From NCBI RefSeq assembly GCF_019599145.1, contig NZ_CP080647.1, positions 6,572,001 through 6,636,000 of the forward strand: DNA of 64,000 nt. The letters are read 5' to 3'. The notes beneath the pieces are model-generated. The model ran no database searches and had not been told where the DNA came from. It was given only the letters and a program-made list of their open reading frames with translations. A program made the translations under genes and the position numbers. Origin of the DNA: Streptomyces akebiae (GTDB lineage Bacteria > Actinomycetota > Actinomycetes > Streptomycetales > Streptomycetaceae). Positions 34,463 through 44,138 of the stretch are shown one piece after another; within the stretch, counting starts at the first letter, position 1; every line of letters starts with the position of its first letter.

Positions 34463-36372
34463 GCCCGACCACGACCACGACCACGGCCGCGACCACCACC
34501 CGCCTCACGGTCGCCCAGGCGCTGGTCCGCTTCCTCGCCGCCCAGTACACCGAGCGCGACGGCGAGCGCCGGCGGCTGATCGGCGCCACCTGGGGCATCT
34601 TCGGCCACGGCAACGTCGCGGGCCTCGGCCAGGCGCTGGTCGAGTACGCCGACGACATGCCGTACCTCCAGGGCCGCAACGAGCAGTCGATGGTCCACGC
34701 GGCCGTCGGCTACGCCCGGCAGTCGAACCGGCTGTCGACGCACGCGGTGACGACGTCCATCGGCCCCGGCGCCACCAACCTGGTCACCGGCGCCGCCCTC
34801 GCCACGATCAACCACCTCCCGGTGCTGCTGCTCCCCGGCGACATCTTCGCCACCCGGCCGGCGGACCCGGTCCTCCAGCAGCTCGAAGTGCCGTACGCGG
34901 GCGACATCAGCGTCAACGACTGCCTGCGCCCGGTGTCGAAGTACTTCGACCGTGTCACCCGCCCCGAGGCCCTGATCCCGGCCGCGCTCCAGGCGATGCG
35001 GGTGCTCGCCGACCCCGTCGAGACGGGCGCGGTCACGCTCGCCCTCCCGCAGGACGTGCAGGCGGAGGCGTACGACTGGCCGGTGGAGTTCTTCGCCGAG
35101 CGGACCTGGAACGTCCGCCGTCCCGCGGCCGACGGCTCCGAACTGTCCGCCGCCGTACGGGCGATCCGCGAAGCCGGGCGCCCCCTGATCGTCGCCGGCG
35201 GCGGTGTCCACCACGCCCGCGCCGAGGAGGCGCTCGCCGAACTCGCCGACGCCACCGGCATTCCCGTGGCGTCCACGCAGGCCGGCAAGGGCTCGCTGCG
35301 CCACGACCACCGGCAGGACGTGGGCGGCATCGGCCACACCGGCACGGCGACCGCCAACGAACTCGCCCGCACCGCCGACCTGGTGATCGGCGTGGGCACC
35401 CGGTACACGGACTTCACCACCGCCTCCGGCACCCTCTTCGCCGCCGACGGTGTCCGCTTCCTCAACCTCAACATCGCGCCCTACGACGGCCACAAGCTCT
35501 CCGGGCTGCCGCTGATCGCCGACGCGCGCGTCGGGCTGGAGGAGCTGACCCAGGCGCTCGAACTGCACGGCCACCGGGTCGCCGACGCGTACGTCGCCGA
35601 GTACGCCGAGGACAAGCAGCGCTGGGAGCACCGCGTCGACGCCTGCTACGAGGCCGACGAACCGGACACCCGGCCCACCCAGGCCCAGGTTCTCGGCCTG
35701 CTCGACGAACTCGTCGACGAGTCCGACATCCTCATCAACGCGGCCGGTTCGCTCCCCGGTGACCTGCACAAACTGTGGCGCACGCGGTCCCGGGACCAGT
35801 ACCACCTGGAGTACGGCTACTCCTGCATGGGGTACGAGATCCCGGCCGCGATCGGTGTCCGGATGGCCGCTCCAGGCCGCCCCGTGTGGGCGCTGGTCGG
35901 CGACGGCACCTATCTGATGATGCCGACCGAGATCGTCACGGCGGTCCAGGAGAACGTCCCGATCAAGGTGCTGCTGGTGCAGAACCACGGGTACGCCTCC
36001 ATCGGCGGCCTCTCCGAGTCGGTCGGCGGTGAGCGGTTCGGCACCGCCTACCGGCACCGCAACCCTGACGACGGCACGTTCACGGGCAGCCCGCTGCCGG
36101 TGGACCTCGCCGCCAACGTGGCCAGTCTCGGCATGCGCGTCCTGCGCGCCAAGACGGTCCGTGACCTGCGCGCCGCCCTCGCCGAGGCACGGGCGGCCGA
36201 CACTCCCACATGTGTCTACGTGGAGACCGAAACGGCAGACACAGTGTCGGGCCCGCCTCCCGCGCAGGCCTGGTGGGATGTACCTGTGGCCGAGACCGCG
36301 ACCCGAGCGTCGGCGGTCAAGGCACGCGAGGAGTACGACCGGCACGTCTCAACCCGACGCCGCCATCTGTAA
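34459..36372 (+). CDS. iolD: 3D-(3,5/4)-trihydroxycyclohexane-1,2-dione acylhydrolase IolD
   Basis: 637 residues; ThDP-dependent hydrolase that opens the inositol ring. It has the acetolactate-synthase fold: the catalytic Glu in YLQGRNEQSMVHAAVGYAR, central IVAGGGVHHARAEEAL and the ThDP/Mg motif ALVGDGTYLMMPTEIVTAVQENVPIKVLLVQNHGYASIGGL (from ~480). The N-terminus has a short Thr-rich tail. The ATG overlaps iolB; a 16-base gap leads to the dehydrogenase gene. Confidence 0.95.
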   Translation: MSPTTTTTTAATTTRLTVAQALVRFLAAQYTERDGERRRLIGATWGIFGHGNVAGLGQALVEYADDMPYLQGRNEQSMVHAAVGYARQSNRLSTHAVTTSIGPGATNLVTGAALATINHLPVLLLPGDIFATRPADPVLQQLEVPYAGDISVNDCLRPVSKYFDRVTRPEALIPAALQAMRVLADPVETGAVTLALPQDVQAEAYDWPVEFFAERTWNVRRPAADGSELSAAVRAIREAGRPLIVAGGGVHHARAEEALAELADATGIPVASTQAGKGSLRHDHRQDVGGIGHTGTATANELARTADLVIGVGTRYTDFTTASGTLFAADGVRFLNLNIAPYDGHKLSGLPLIADARVGLEELTQALELHGHRVADAYVAEYAEDKQRWEHRVDACYEADEPDTRPTQAQVLGLLDELVDESDILINAAGSLPGDLHKLWRTRSRDQYHLEYGYSCMGYEIPAAIGVRMAAPGRPVWALVGDGTYLMMPTEIVTAVQENVPIKVLLVQNHGYASIGGLSESVGGERFGTAYRHRNPDDGTFTGSPLPVDLAANVASLGMRVLRAKTVRDLRAALAEARAADTPTCVYVETETADTVSGPPPAQAWWDVPVAETATRASAVKAREEYDRHVSTRRRHL

Positions 36373-36388
36373 GCAAGGAGTTTCTGGA

Positions 36389-37891
<1,503 letters not shown>

Positions 37892-37903
37892 GCACCGTGG
37901 TCC

Positions 37904-37940
37904 GGCCCTCCCGACGGCGGTACGTGGCGTCGGGAGGGCC
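37904..37940. terminator. Terminator of the iol operon
   Basis: Arms 37904-37915 and 37929-37940 (GGCCCTCCCGAC and complement) are perfect with a 13-base loop, 13 bases after the dehydrogenase stop and 14 before the convergent secreted-protein gene, so it can serve both. Confidence 0.88.
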
Positions 37941-37953
37941 GAGGGGGTGGGTC

Positions 37954-38424
37954 CTACCGAAGGTCCAGCCAGAAGCGGCTCAGTTCGTCCGAGGGGACGG
38001 TGACACGGCGTGAGGCCTTGGCGCCGGCCGTGCAGTTTCCGGAGTCGAAGGTCAGCACGGAGAGGCTGCGGCCGTCCACCCAGCGCGGGTTCGAGCGCTG
38101 CACGCCCTGACGCCCCGGGGCCTCGTTGGTGTGGGCCTGCAGGCCCTCGCCGGCCTGGACCCATGCGCCGGTGTTCGCGGGCCGGTACGAGTAGCAGACG
38201 CTCAGCTCCACCGGCTCATCCCGGCTCCCGAGCGTTCCGCTTTCGCTGTCCGTGGTCCAGTTCGTCCAGCCCTTGCCGCTGACGTACACCGACTGCACGT
38301 CGGACTGCGAGCGCAGGGCCAGGAAGTGGAAGCCGCCGTCGGCCGAGGCGGTACCGACGGTCGGAATGAGTGTGGCTGTGGTCGCGGCTGCCAGTACGAG
38401 GCACCGTGCGATGGATCGACGCAT
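37954..38424 (-). CDS. Small secreted protein of unknown function
   Basis: 156 residues. MRRSIARCLVLAAATTATLIP followed by GTASADGG is a Sec-type signal peptide cut after ASA. The mature part is about 125 residues, aromatic and Gly-rich (FHFLALRSQSDVQSVYVSGKGWTNW), with two Cys (SVCYSYRP, DSGNCTAG) that may form a disulfide. No known domain is recognised. The ATG at 38424 has a GGGAAA site, and a run of ten G lies just upstream. It is divergent from the hydrolase/ABC fusion. Confidence 0.82.
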   Translation of the reverse strand: MRRSIARCLVLAAATTATLIPTVGTASADGGFHFLALRSQSDVQSVYVSGKGWTNWTTDSESGTLGSRDEPVELSVCYSYRPANTGAWVQAGEGLQAHTNEAPGRQGVQRSNPRWVDGRSLSVLTFDSGNCTAGAKASRRVTVPSDELSRFWLDLR

Positions 38425-38448
38425 GATCGCGTTTCCCGTCTGATCTGT

Positions 38449-38458
38449 GGGGGGGGGG
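38449..38458. repeat. Homopolymer run of ten G
   Basis: Ten consecutive G on the plus strand, 25 bases upstream of the secreted-protein ATG, between it and its presumed promoter. Such runs slip during replication, so length differences could alter promoter or leader spacing. It is also a common place for sequencing error. Confidence 0.85.
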
Positions 38459-38670
38459 AAGTGGGCTCAGCGTTCCACTTCTTTCGCTGAATATCAACTT
38501 CCGCTGCTGCGAACCGACTTGGCAGGTCAGGCGTGGTTCTGCCCGCGCGGGCCGTACTGCCTCCGGAGTAGGCGGCGGGATCCGTACCCCGGTAGAAGGA
38601 CGGAGAGTTCAGCCTGTGGCGGTACGGATCGACAACCAATCGACAGGTCGCGCCCTTTACCGTTGAGCGC

Positions 38671-41319
38671 ATGAATCTTCGATTGCCCGGCATGCTCCGA
38701 CCGCTGCGGCGGTCACGGCGGCTGTCGGCCGCCGCGGCCGCCGTCGTCGTGCTTGCCGGGGCCGGTACCTGGACGGCCACCGCCTCGGACGAAGCGGCGC
38801 CGGTGACACGCGCCGACCAGGCCATGGAGACGGCCGACGGCGTGCGCGTCGACACCTCGTACTTCACCTCCGGCGGTGACGGCCGCCGCCCGGCCGTCCT
38901 GCTCGGACACGGCTTCGGCGGCAGCAAGAACGACGTCCGCGAGCAGGCCGAGGCCCTCGCCCGCGACGGCTACGCGGTGCTGACCTGGTCGGCGCGCGGC
39001 TTCGGCAAGTCGACCGGCAAGATCGGGCTGAACGACCCGAAGGGCGAGGTCGCCGACGTCTCGAAGCTGATCGACTGGCTCGCGACCCGCCCCGAGGTGC
39101 AGCTCGACAAGAAGGGCGACCCCCGCCTGGGCATGGCCGGCGCCTCCTACGGCGGGGCGATCGCCCTGCTGACCGCCGGGTACGACGACCGTGTCGACGC
39201 CATCGCGCCCGCGATCACGTACTGGAACCTGGCGGACGCCCTCTTCCCCAACGGCGTCTTCAAGAAGCTGTGGGCCGGGCTCTTCGTCAACACCGGCGGC
39301 GGCTGCGAGAAGTTCGAGACCCGGCTGTGCGAGATGTACCAGCGCGTCGCCGAGTCGGGGGCGCCCGACGCGGAGGCCGTGAAGCTGCTCGACGCGCGCA
39401 GCCCCGAGGCCGTCGGCGACCGCATCAAGGTGCCCACCCTGCTGATGCAGGGCCAGACCGACTCCCTCTTCCCGCTCGGCCAGGCCGACGCCGCCGCCAA
39501 GACGATCAAGGCCAACGGCGCGCCCGTGGACGTCGACTGGATCTCCGGCGGCCACGACGGTGGCGACATGGAGACGAGCCGCGTCCAGTCCCGGACGAAC
39601 GCCTGGTTCGACCGCTACCTCAAGGACGACAAGGGCGCCGACACCGGCTCCGCGTTCCGCGTCACCCGCACCCTCGGCACCGGCTCCGGCGACGGCGAGA
39701 CCCGCCTCGCCGGCACCACCGACGACACCTACCCGGGCCTGGAGAGCGACCCCACGAAGATCGCCCTCGCCGGCCGTGAGCAGAGCTTCGAGAACCCGGC
39801 CGGCGCCAACCCGCCCGGTATCTCCGCCCTCCCCGGCCTCGGCGCCGGCGGCGGCCTCGCCCAGCTCTCCTCGCTCGGCCTCAGCATCTCCCTGGACTTC
39901 CCCGGCCAGTTCGCCGCGTTCCAGTCGAAGCCCGTCGCCGACGACCTCCAGATCACCGGCTCGCCCACGGCGACGGTCCATGTGAAGTCGACCAGCGAGG
40001 ACGCCGTCCTCTTCGCCAAGGTGTACGACGTCGGCCCGGACGGCAGGTCCCAGGTCCTGCCCTCCCAGCTCGTCGAGCCCCTGCGCGTGGAGGGCGCCGA
40101 GTCCGGCAAGGACGTCCGGCTCACCCTCCCGGCCATCGACCACGAACTCGACGACGGCCACAGCCTCCGCCTGGTCCTCGCCTCCACCGACCTGGGCTAC
40201 GCCTCCCCGACGACCCCGGCGACGTACACCGTCTCCCTCAAGGGCGACCTGGAGGTGCCCACGCCGCTCGGCCGGGCGGACCGTACGGACGTGCTGCCCG
40301 CCTGGGTCTGGTACCTCCCGATCGCCGGTGCCGTGATCGCCGCGCTCCTGCTGGTCACCGGCCGCCGCCGGATCGTGACCCCGGCCCCCGACCCGGCACT
40401 CGCCGAGGTCCCGCTGGAGATCACCGACCTGAGCAAGAAGTACAAGAACGGCGACCGCTACAGCGTCCGCGACCTCTCCTTCCGTGTGGAGAAGGGCCAG
40501 GTCCTCGGTCTGCTCGGGCCCAACGGCGCGGGCAAGACGACGACCCTGCGCATGCTGATGGGCCTGATCCAGCCGGACGGCGGCCAGATCCGGGTCTTCG
40601 GCCACGCGATCGTGCCGGGCGCCCCGGTGCTCTCCCGGGTCGGCGCCTTCGTCGAGGGCGCGGGCTTCCTCCCGCACCTCTCCGGCCGCGAGAACCTGGA
40701 GCTGTACTGGGCCGCCACCGGCCGCCCGGCCGAGGACGCCCACATGGACGAGGCGCTGGAGATCGCCGGCCTCGGTGACGCCCTGGCCCGCGCGGTCCGC
40801 ACCTACTCCCAGGGCATGCGCCAGCGCCTGGCCATCGCCCAGGCCATGCTGGGCCTGCCCGACCTGCTGATCCTCGACGAGCCGACCAACGGACTCGACC
40901 CGCCACAGATCCGCGAGATGCGCGAGGTCATGATCCGGTACGCGGCGGCGGGCCGCACGGTCATCGTCTCCAGCCACCTGCTGGCGGAGGTCGAGCAGAC
41001 CTGTACGCATCTGGTCGTCATGGACCACGGGCAGCTCGTCCAGGCGGGCCTCGTGAGCGAGATCGTCGGCTCCGGCGACACGCTGCTGGTCGGCACGTCC
41101 GAGCCCGTGGACGAGCCGGTCGTCGAGAAGATCACCGCCCTGCAGGGCGTCGAGTCGGCCGTCCGCACCGACGACGGCCTGGTGGTCCGCCTCGACACCG
41201 ACGGCAGCGCCCAGCGCCTGGTCGCCGAACTCGTGCGGCTGGAGGTCCCCGTGGAGTCGGTCGGCCCCCACCGCCGCCTCGAAGACGCCTTCCTCACCCT
41301 GATCGGAGAGTCCGCATGA
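38671..41319 (+). CDS. Fusion of an extracytoplasmic alpha/beta hydrolase with an ABC transporter ATPase
   Basis: 882 residues. An N-terminal signal anchor (~18-42) leads to a CocE/X-Pro-dipeptidyl-peptidase-like hydrolase: LLGHGFGGSKNDVREQ, nucleophile Ser ~158 in GMAGASYGGAIAL, Asp in MQGQTDSLFPL, His in SGGHDGGDM, then a jelly-roll domain (~430-530). A transmembrane helix (~543-568, WYLPIAGAVIAALLLVTG) returns to the cytoplasm, where an ABC ATPase follows: Walker A GPNGAGKTTTL (~617), signature YSQGMRQRLAIAQ, Walker B LLILDEPTNGLD. The hydrolase would sit outside and the ATPase inside. The stop overlaps the permease gene (ATGA). No ribosome site is obvious before the ATG. Confidence 0.9.
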   Translation: MNLRLPGMLRPLRRSRRLSAAAAAVVVLAGAGTWTATASDEAAPVTRADQAMETADGVRVDTSYFTSGGDGRRPAVLLGHGFGGSKNDVREQAEALARDGYAVLTWSARGFGKSTGKIGLNDPKGEVADVSKLIDWLATRPEVQLDKKGDPRLGMAGASYGGAIALLTAGYDDRVDAIAPAITYWNLADALFPNGVFKKLWAGLFVNTGGGCEKFETRLCEMYQRVAESGAPDAEAVKLLDARSPEAVGDRIKVPTLLMQGQTDSLFPLGQADAAAKTIKANGAPVDVDWISGGHDGGDMETSRVQSRTNAWFDRYLKDDKGADTGSAFRVTRTLGTGSGDGETRLAGTTDDTYPGLESDPTKIALAGREQSFENPAGANPPGISALPGLGAGGGLAQLSSLGLSISLDFPGQFAAFQSKPVADDLQITGSPTATVHVKSTSEDAVLFAKVYDVGPDGRSQVLPSQLVEPLRVEGAESGKDVRLTLPAIDHELDDGHSLRLVLASTDLGYASPTTPATYTVSLKGDLEVPTPLGRADRTDVLPAWVWYLPIAGAVIAALLLVTGRRRIVTPAPDPALAEVPLEITDLSKKYKNGDRYSVRDLSFRVEKGQVLGLLGPNGAGKTTTLRMLMGLIQPDGGQIRVFGHAIVPGAPVLSRVGAFVEGAGFLPHLSGRENLELYWAATGRPAEDAHMDEALEIAGLGDALARAVRTYSQGMRQRLAIAQAMLGLPDLLILDEPTNGLDPPQIREMREVMIRYAAAGRTVIVSSHLLAEVEQTCTHLVVMDHGQLVQAGLVSEIVGSGDTLLVGTSEPVDEPVVEKITALQGVESAVRTDDGLVVRLDTDGSAQRLVAELVRLEVPVESVGPHRRLEDAFLTLIGESA

Positions 41320-42227
41320 GCACGCTGGCCGAGCGTGCCGAGCACGCAGAACCCGGGCGTACGGAACCCGGACGCAAGGAGCCCGTCGAGGTCGCCGACG
41401 GCTACCGCGCGGGCCGCACCCTGCCCTTCGGGGTGGAGCTGATCCGCCAGCTGAAGCGCCGGCGCACGATGGTCATGGGCGGCATCCTGTTCGCCCTGCC
41501 CCTCGTGCTGGCGATCGCCTTCCAGGTCGGCGGCTCGCCCGGCGAGGGCAACAACCGGGTCAACCTGATGGACACGGCGACGGCGTCCGGCGCGAACTTC
41601 GCCGCGGTGAACCTCTTCGCCGCGGCGGGCTTCCTCCTTGTCATCCCCGTCGCGCTGTTCTGCGGCGACACGGTCGCCTCGGAGGCCAGCTGGTCCTCCC
41701 TGCGCTATCTGCTCGCCGCGCCCGTGCCCCGCGCCCGGCTGCTGTGGTCCAAGCTCGCCGTCGGACTCACCCTCAGCCTCGCCGCGCTGGTGCTGCTGCC
41801 GGTCGTCGCGCTCGCCGTCGGCATCGCCGCCTACGGCTGGGGCCCGCTGGAGCTGCCGACCGGCGGCGAACTCGGCGCCGGCGCCGCCGCGCAGGCCCTG
41901 GTGATCACCGTGGCGTACATCTTCGTGTCCCAACTGGTCACCGCGGCCATGGCCTTCTGGCTGTCCACGAGGACCGACGCGCCGCTCGGCGCGGTCGGCG
42001 GCGCCGTCGGCCTCACCATCGTCGGCAATGTGCTCGACTCGGTGACCGCCCTCGGCGACTGGCGCGACTTCCTGCCCGCGCACTGGCAGTACGCGTGGCT
42101 GGACGTCGTGCGCCCGCAGCCGGAGTACACCGACATGATCCAGGGCGCCTCGGTCTCCATAACGTACGCGCTCATCCTGTTTGCCCTGGCCTTCCGGGGT
42201 TTCGGCCGCAAGGACGTCGTCTCCTAG
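41316..42227 (+). CDS. ABC transporter permease
   Basis: 303 residues, ABC-2-like. A cytoplasmic N-terminal segment of ~45 residues rich in Glu/Pro is followed by six hydrophobic helices (VMGGILFALPLVLAIAFQVGG, NLFAAAGFLLVIPVALFCGD, LAALVLLPVVALAVGIAAYG, and later ones). ASWSSLRYLLAAPVPRARLLWSK is typical of the family. It overlaps the hydrolase/ATPase fusion by four bases and should be its membrane partner. Substrate unknown. Confidence 0.92.
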   Translation: MSTLAERAEHAEPGRTEPGRKEPVEVADGYRAGRTLPFGVELIRQLKRRRTMVMGGILFALPLVLAIAFQVGGSPGEGNNRVNLMDTATASGANFAAVNLFAAAGFLLVIPVALFCGDTVASEASWSSLRYLLAAPVPRARLLWSKLAVGLTLSLAALVLLPVVALAVGIAAYGWGPLELPTGGELGAGAAAQALVITVAYIFVSQLVTAAMAFWLSTRTDAPLGAVGGAVGLTIVGNVLDSVTALGDWRDFLPAHWQYAWLDVVRPQPEYTDMIQGASVSITYALILFALAFRGFGRKDVVS

Positions 42228-42386
42228 GTCAACGGAGGATCACCCACCGGTCTCGACGGGCCCCCGCCGTGGCCGCTTCGAGACGCATCCGCAACACCCC
42301 GTGGCGCACATCCGGGCCCCCAGCGCCGTCACAGTCACAACAGTCGCCCACAGAGAGGCGACAGATGACGTGGCTAGGGGGCCCGG

Positions 42387-44015
42387 ATGCGCACGTATCG
42401 CAGGACCAGTCCGACGAAGAGGCCGCGGCCGACGACACCACGACACCGGCGACGGCTGGGCACCGCCTTCCTCGCCCTGGGCACGGCCGGCGCCCTCCTC
42501 CTCACCGGGTGCAGTGGCGGCGACGGTGTGCGGGACAACTCCTCCTCGTACGACCGGGGCAAGGGCGGAAGCCGCTCCGAGGACGGCTTCCCGGCTCCCG
42601 CCCCCGAGGGCACCGGCCCCCGCGAACAGCGGGAGGGGCAGACGGACGAGGAGTCCGAGGACATCGCCCCCACCCCCGACGACCATCTGTCCACCTTCGC
42701 CCTCGACGTGGACACCGCCTCCTACGGCTACGCCCGCCGCACCCTGGACGACGGCAGCCTGCCCGACCCGACGACCGTCCGCCCGGAGGAGTTCGTCAAC
42801 AGCTTCCGCCAGGACTACGAGCGCCCCGACGGCGACGGCTTCTCGGTGACCGTCGACGGCGCCCGCACGACCGGCGACAGCGATGACGGGGACTGGTCCC
42901 TGGTCCGCGTCGGCCTCGCCACCCGGGCCGCCGGGGGCGACAGCGAGCGCCCGCCCGCCGCCCTCACCTTCGTCATCGACGTCTCCGGCTCCATGGCCGA
43001 ACCGGGCCGCCTCGACCTCGCCCAGGACGCCCTGCGCACGATGACGAACCGGCTGCGCGACGACGACTCGGTCGCCCTCGTCACCTTCAGCGACGAAGCC
43101 GAGACCATCCTGCCGATGACCCGCCTCGACGACGACCGGGACGAGGTCCTGGACGCGGTCGACAGTCTGGAGCCCACCGACTCCACCAACCTCGCGGCCG
43201 GCGTCGAGACCGGCTACGAGACGGCCGTCGACGGCCTGCGCAAGGGCGCCACCAACCGGGTCGTGCTCCTGTCCGACGCCCTCGCCAACACCGGTGCCAC
43301 CGACGCCGACACCATCCTCGAACGCATCGCGAGCGAACGCCGCGAGCACGGCATCACCCTCTTCGGCGTCGGGGTCGGCAGCGACTACGGCGACGACCTC
43401 ATGGAGCAGCTCGCCGACCGGGGCGACGGCCACACCACCTACGTCTCCACCGAGGAGGAGGCCGAGGAGGTCTTCTGCGAGGAACTCCCGCGCCACGTCG
43501 ACCTCACCGCCCGTGACGCCAAGGTCCAGGTCGCCTTCGACCCGACCACGGTCGAGGAGTTCCGCCTGATCGGCTACGACAACCGGCAGGTCGCCGACGA
43601 GGACTTCCGCGACGACCGCGTCGACGGCGGCGAGGTCGGCCCCGGCCACACCGTCACCGCCCTCTACGCCGTCCGCACCGAGGAGGGTGCCGAAGGCGGT
43701 CACCTCGCCACCGCCACCGTCCGCTGGCTCGACCCCGACACCCGCACCCCGCACGAGGAATCGGCCGGCCTGGAGGCCTCGGCCCTCCACGGCGACCTGT
43801 GGGCCTCTTCACCGTACGGCCTCCGCGTCGCCGCCGTGGCCGCCTACTTCGCCGACTCCCTCCGCCGCCAGGACACCCGCTGGACCGACCTCCCCGCCCG
43901 CCTCACTCTCCGCCAACTCAGCGACCACGCGTACGACTTGGCGCGGTCCCGCGAGGACAGTGACCTGTACGACCTGGCCGAGTCGATCAGGACGGCGGAC
44001 ACCCTGCTCGGCTAG
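42387..44015 (+). CDS. Lipoprotein with von Willebrand factor A domain (YfbK-like)
   Basis: 542 residues. An Arg-rich N-terminus leads into a lipoprotein signal with lipobox LLLTGC (Cys ~41). A Gly/Ser/Glu linker, the YfbK-type N-terminal domain (STFALDVDTASYGYARRTLDDG) and a VWA domain follow. The VWA has an intact metal-ion site (DVSGSMAEPG, TNLAAG, LLSDALANTGATDADT). The C-terminal part has WTDLPARLTLRQL-type helices. It is probably anchored outside the membrane and binds a protein ligand. It follows the ABC genes by 159 bases. The ATG has an AGGGGG site. Confidence 0.9.
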   Translation: MRTYRRTSPTKRPRPTTPRHRRRLGTAFLALGTAGALLLTGCSGGDGVRDNSSSYDRGKGGSRSEDGFPAPAPEGTGPREQREGQTDEESEDIAPTPDDHLSTFALDVDTASYGYARRTLDDGSLPDPTTVRPEEFVNSFRQDYERPDGDGFSVTVDGARTTGDSDDGDWSLVRVGLATRAAGGDSERPPAALTFVIDVSGSMAEPGRLDLAQDALRTMTNRLRDDDSVALVTFSDEAETILPMTRLDDDRDEVLDAVDSLEPTDSTNLAAGVETGYETAVDGLRKGATNRVVLLSDALANTGATDADTILERIASERREHGITLFGVGVGSDYGDDLMEQLADRGDGHTTYVSTEEEAEEVFCEELPRHVDLTARDAKVQVAFDPTTVEEFRLIGYDNRQVADEDFRDDRVDGGEVGPGHTVTALYAVRTEEGAEGGHLATATVRWLDPDTRTPHEESAGLEASALHGDLWASSPYGLRVAAVAAYFADSLRRQDTRWTDLPARLTLRQLSDHAYDLARSREDSDLYDLAESIRTADTLLG

Positions 44016-44023
44016 CACGCCGC

Positions 44024-44054
44024 ACTCCGGCCGCCCGCCCGGACCGCCCGGAGT
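44024..44054. terminator. Hairpin after the VWA lipoprotein gene
   Basis: ACTCCGG (44024-44030) and CCGGAGT (44048-44054) pair nine bases after the stop; the 17-base spacer is itself GC-rich. It is a probable terminator. Confidence 0.6.
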
Positions 44055-44138
44055 CGTCCGAAACCATTGAAAATTCCTTACGCACCGGTAAGTTGACTCG
44101 TCGGTAATGAAGCGGTCGTGGGGCCTCGGGGAGTGGTG

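Noticed and set aside
38713..41271. An 852-codon minus-strand frame
   Set aside because: Fully antisense to the hydrolase/ABC fusion, with low-complexity Val/Gly/Asp/His composition and no ribosome site.
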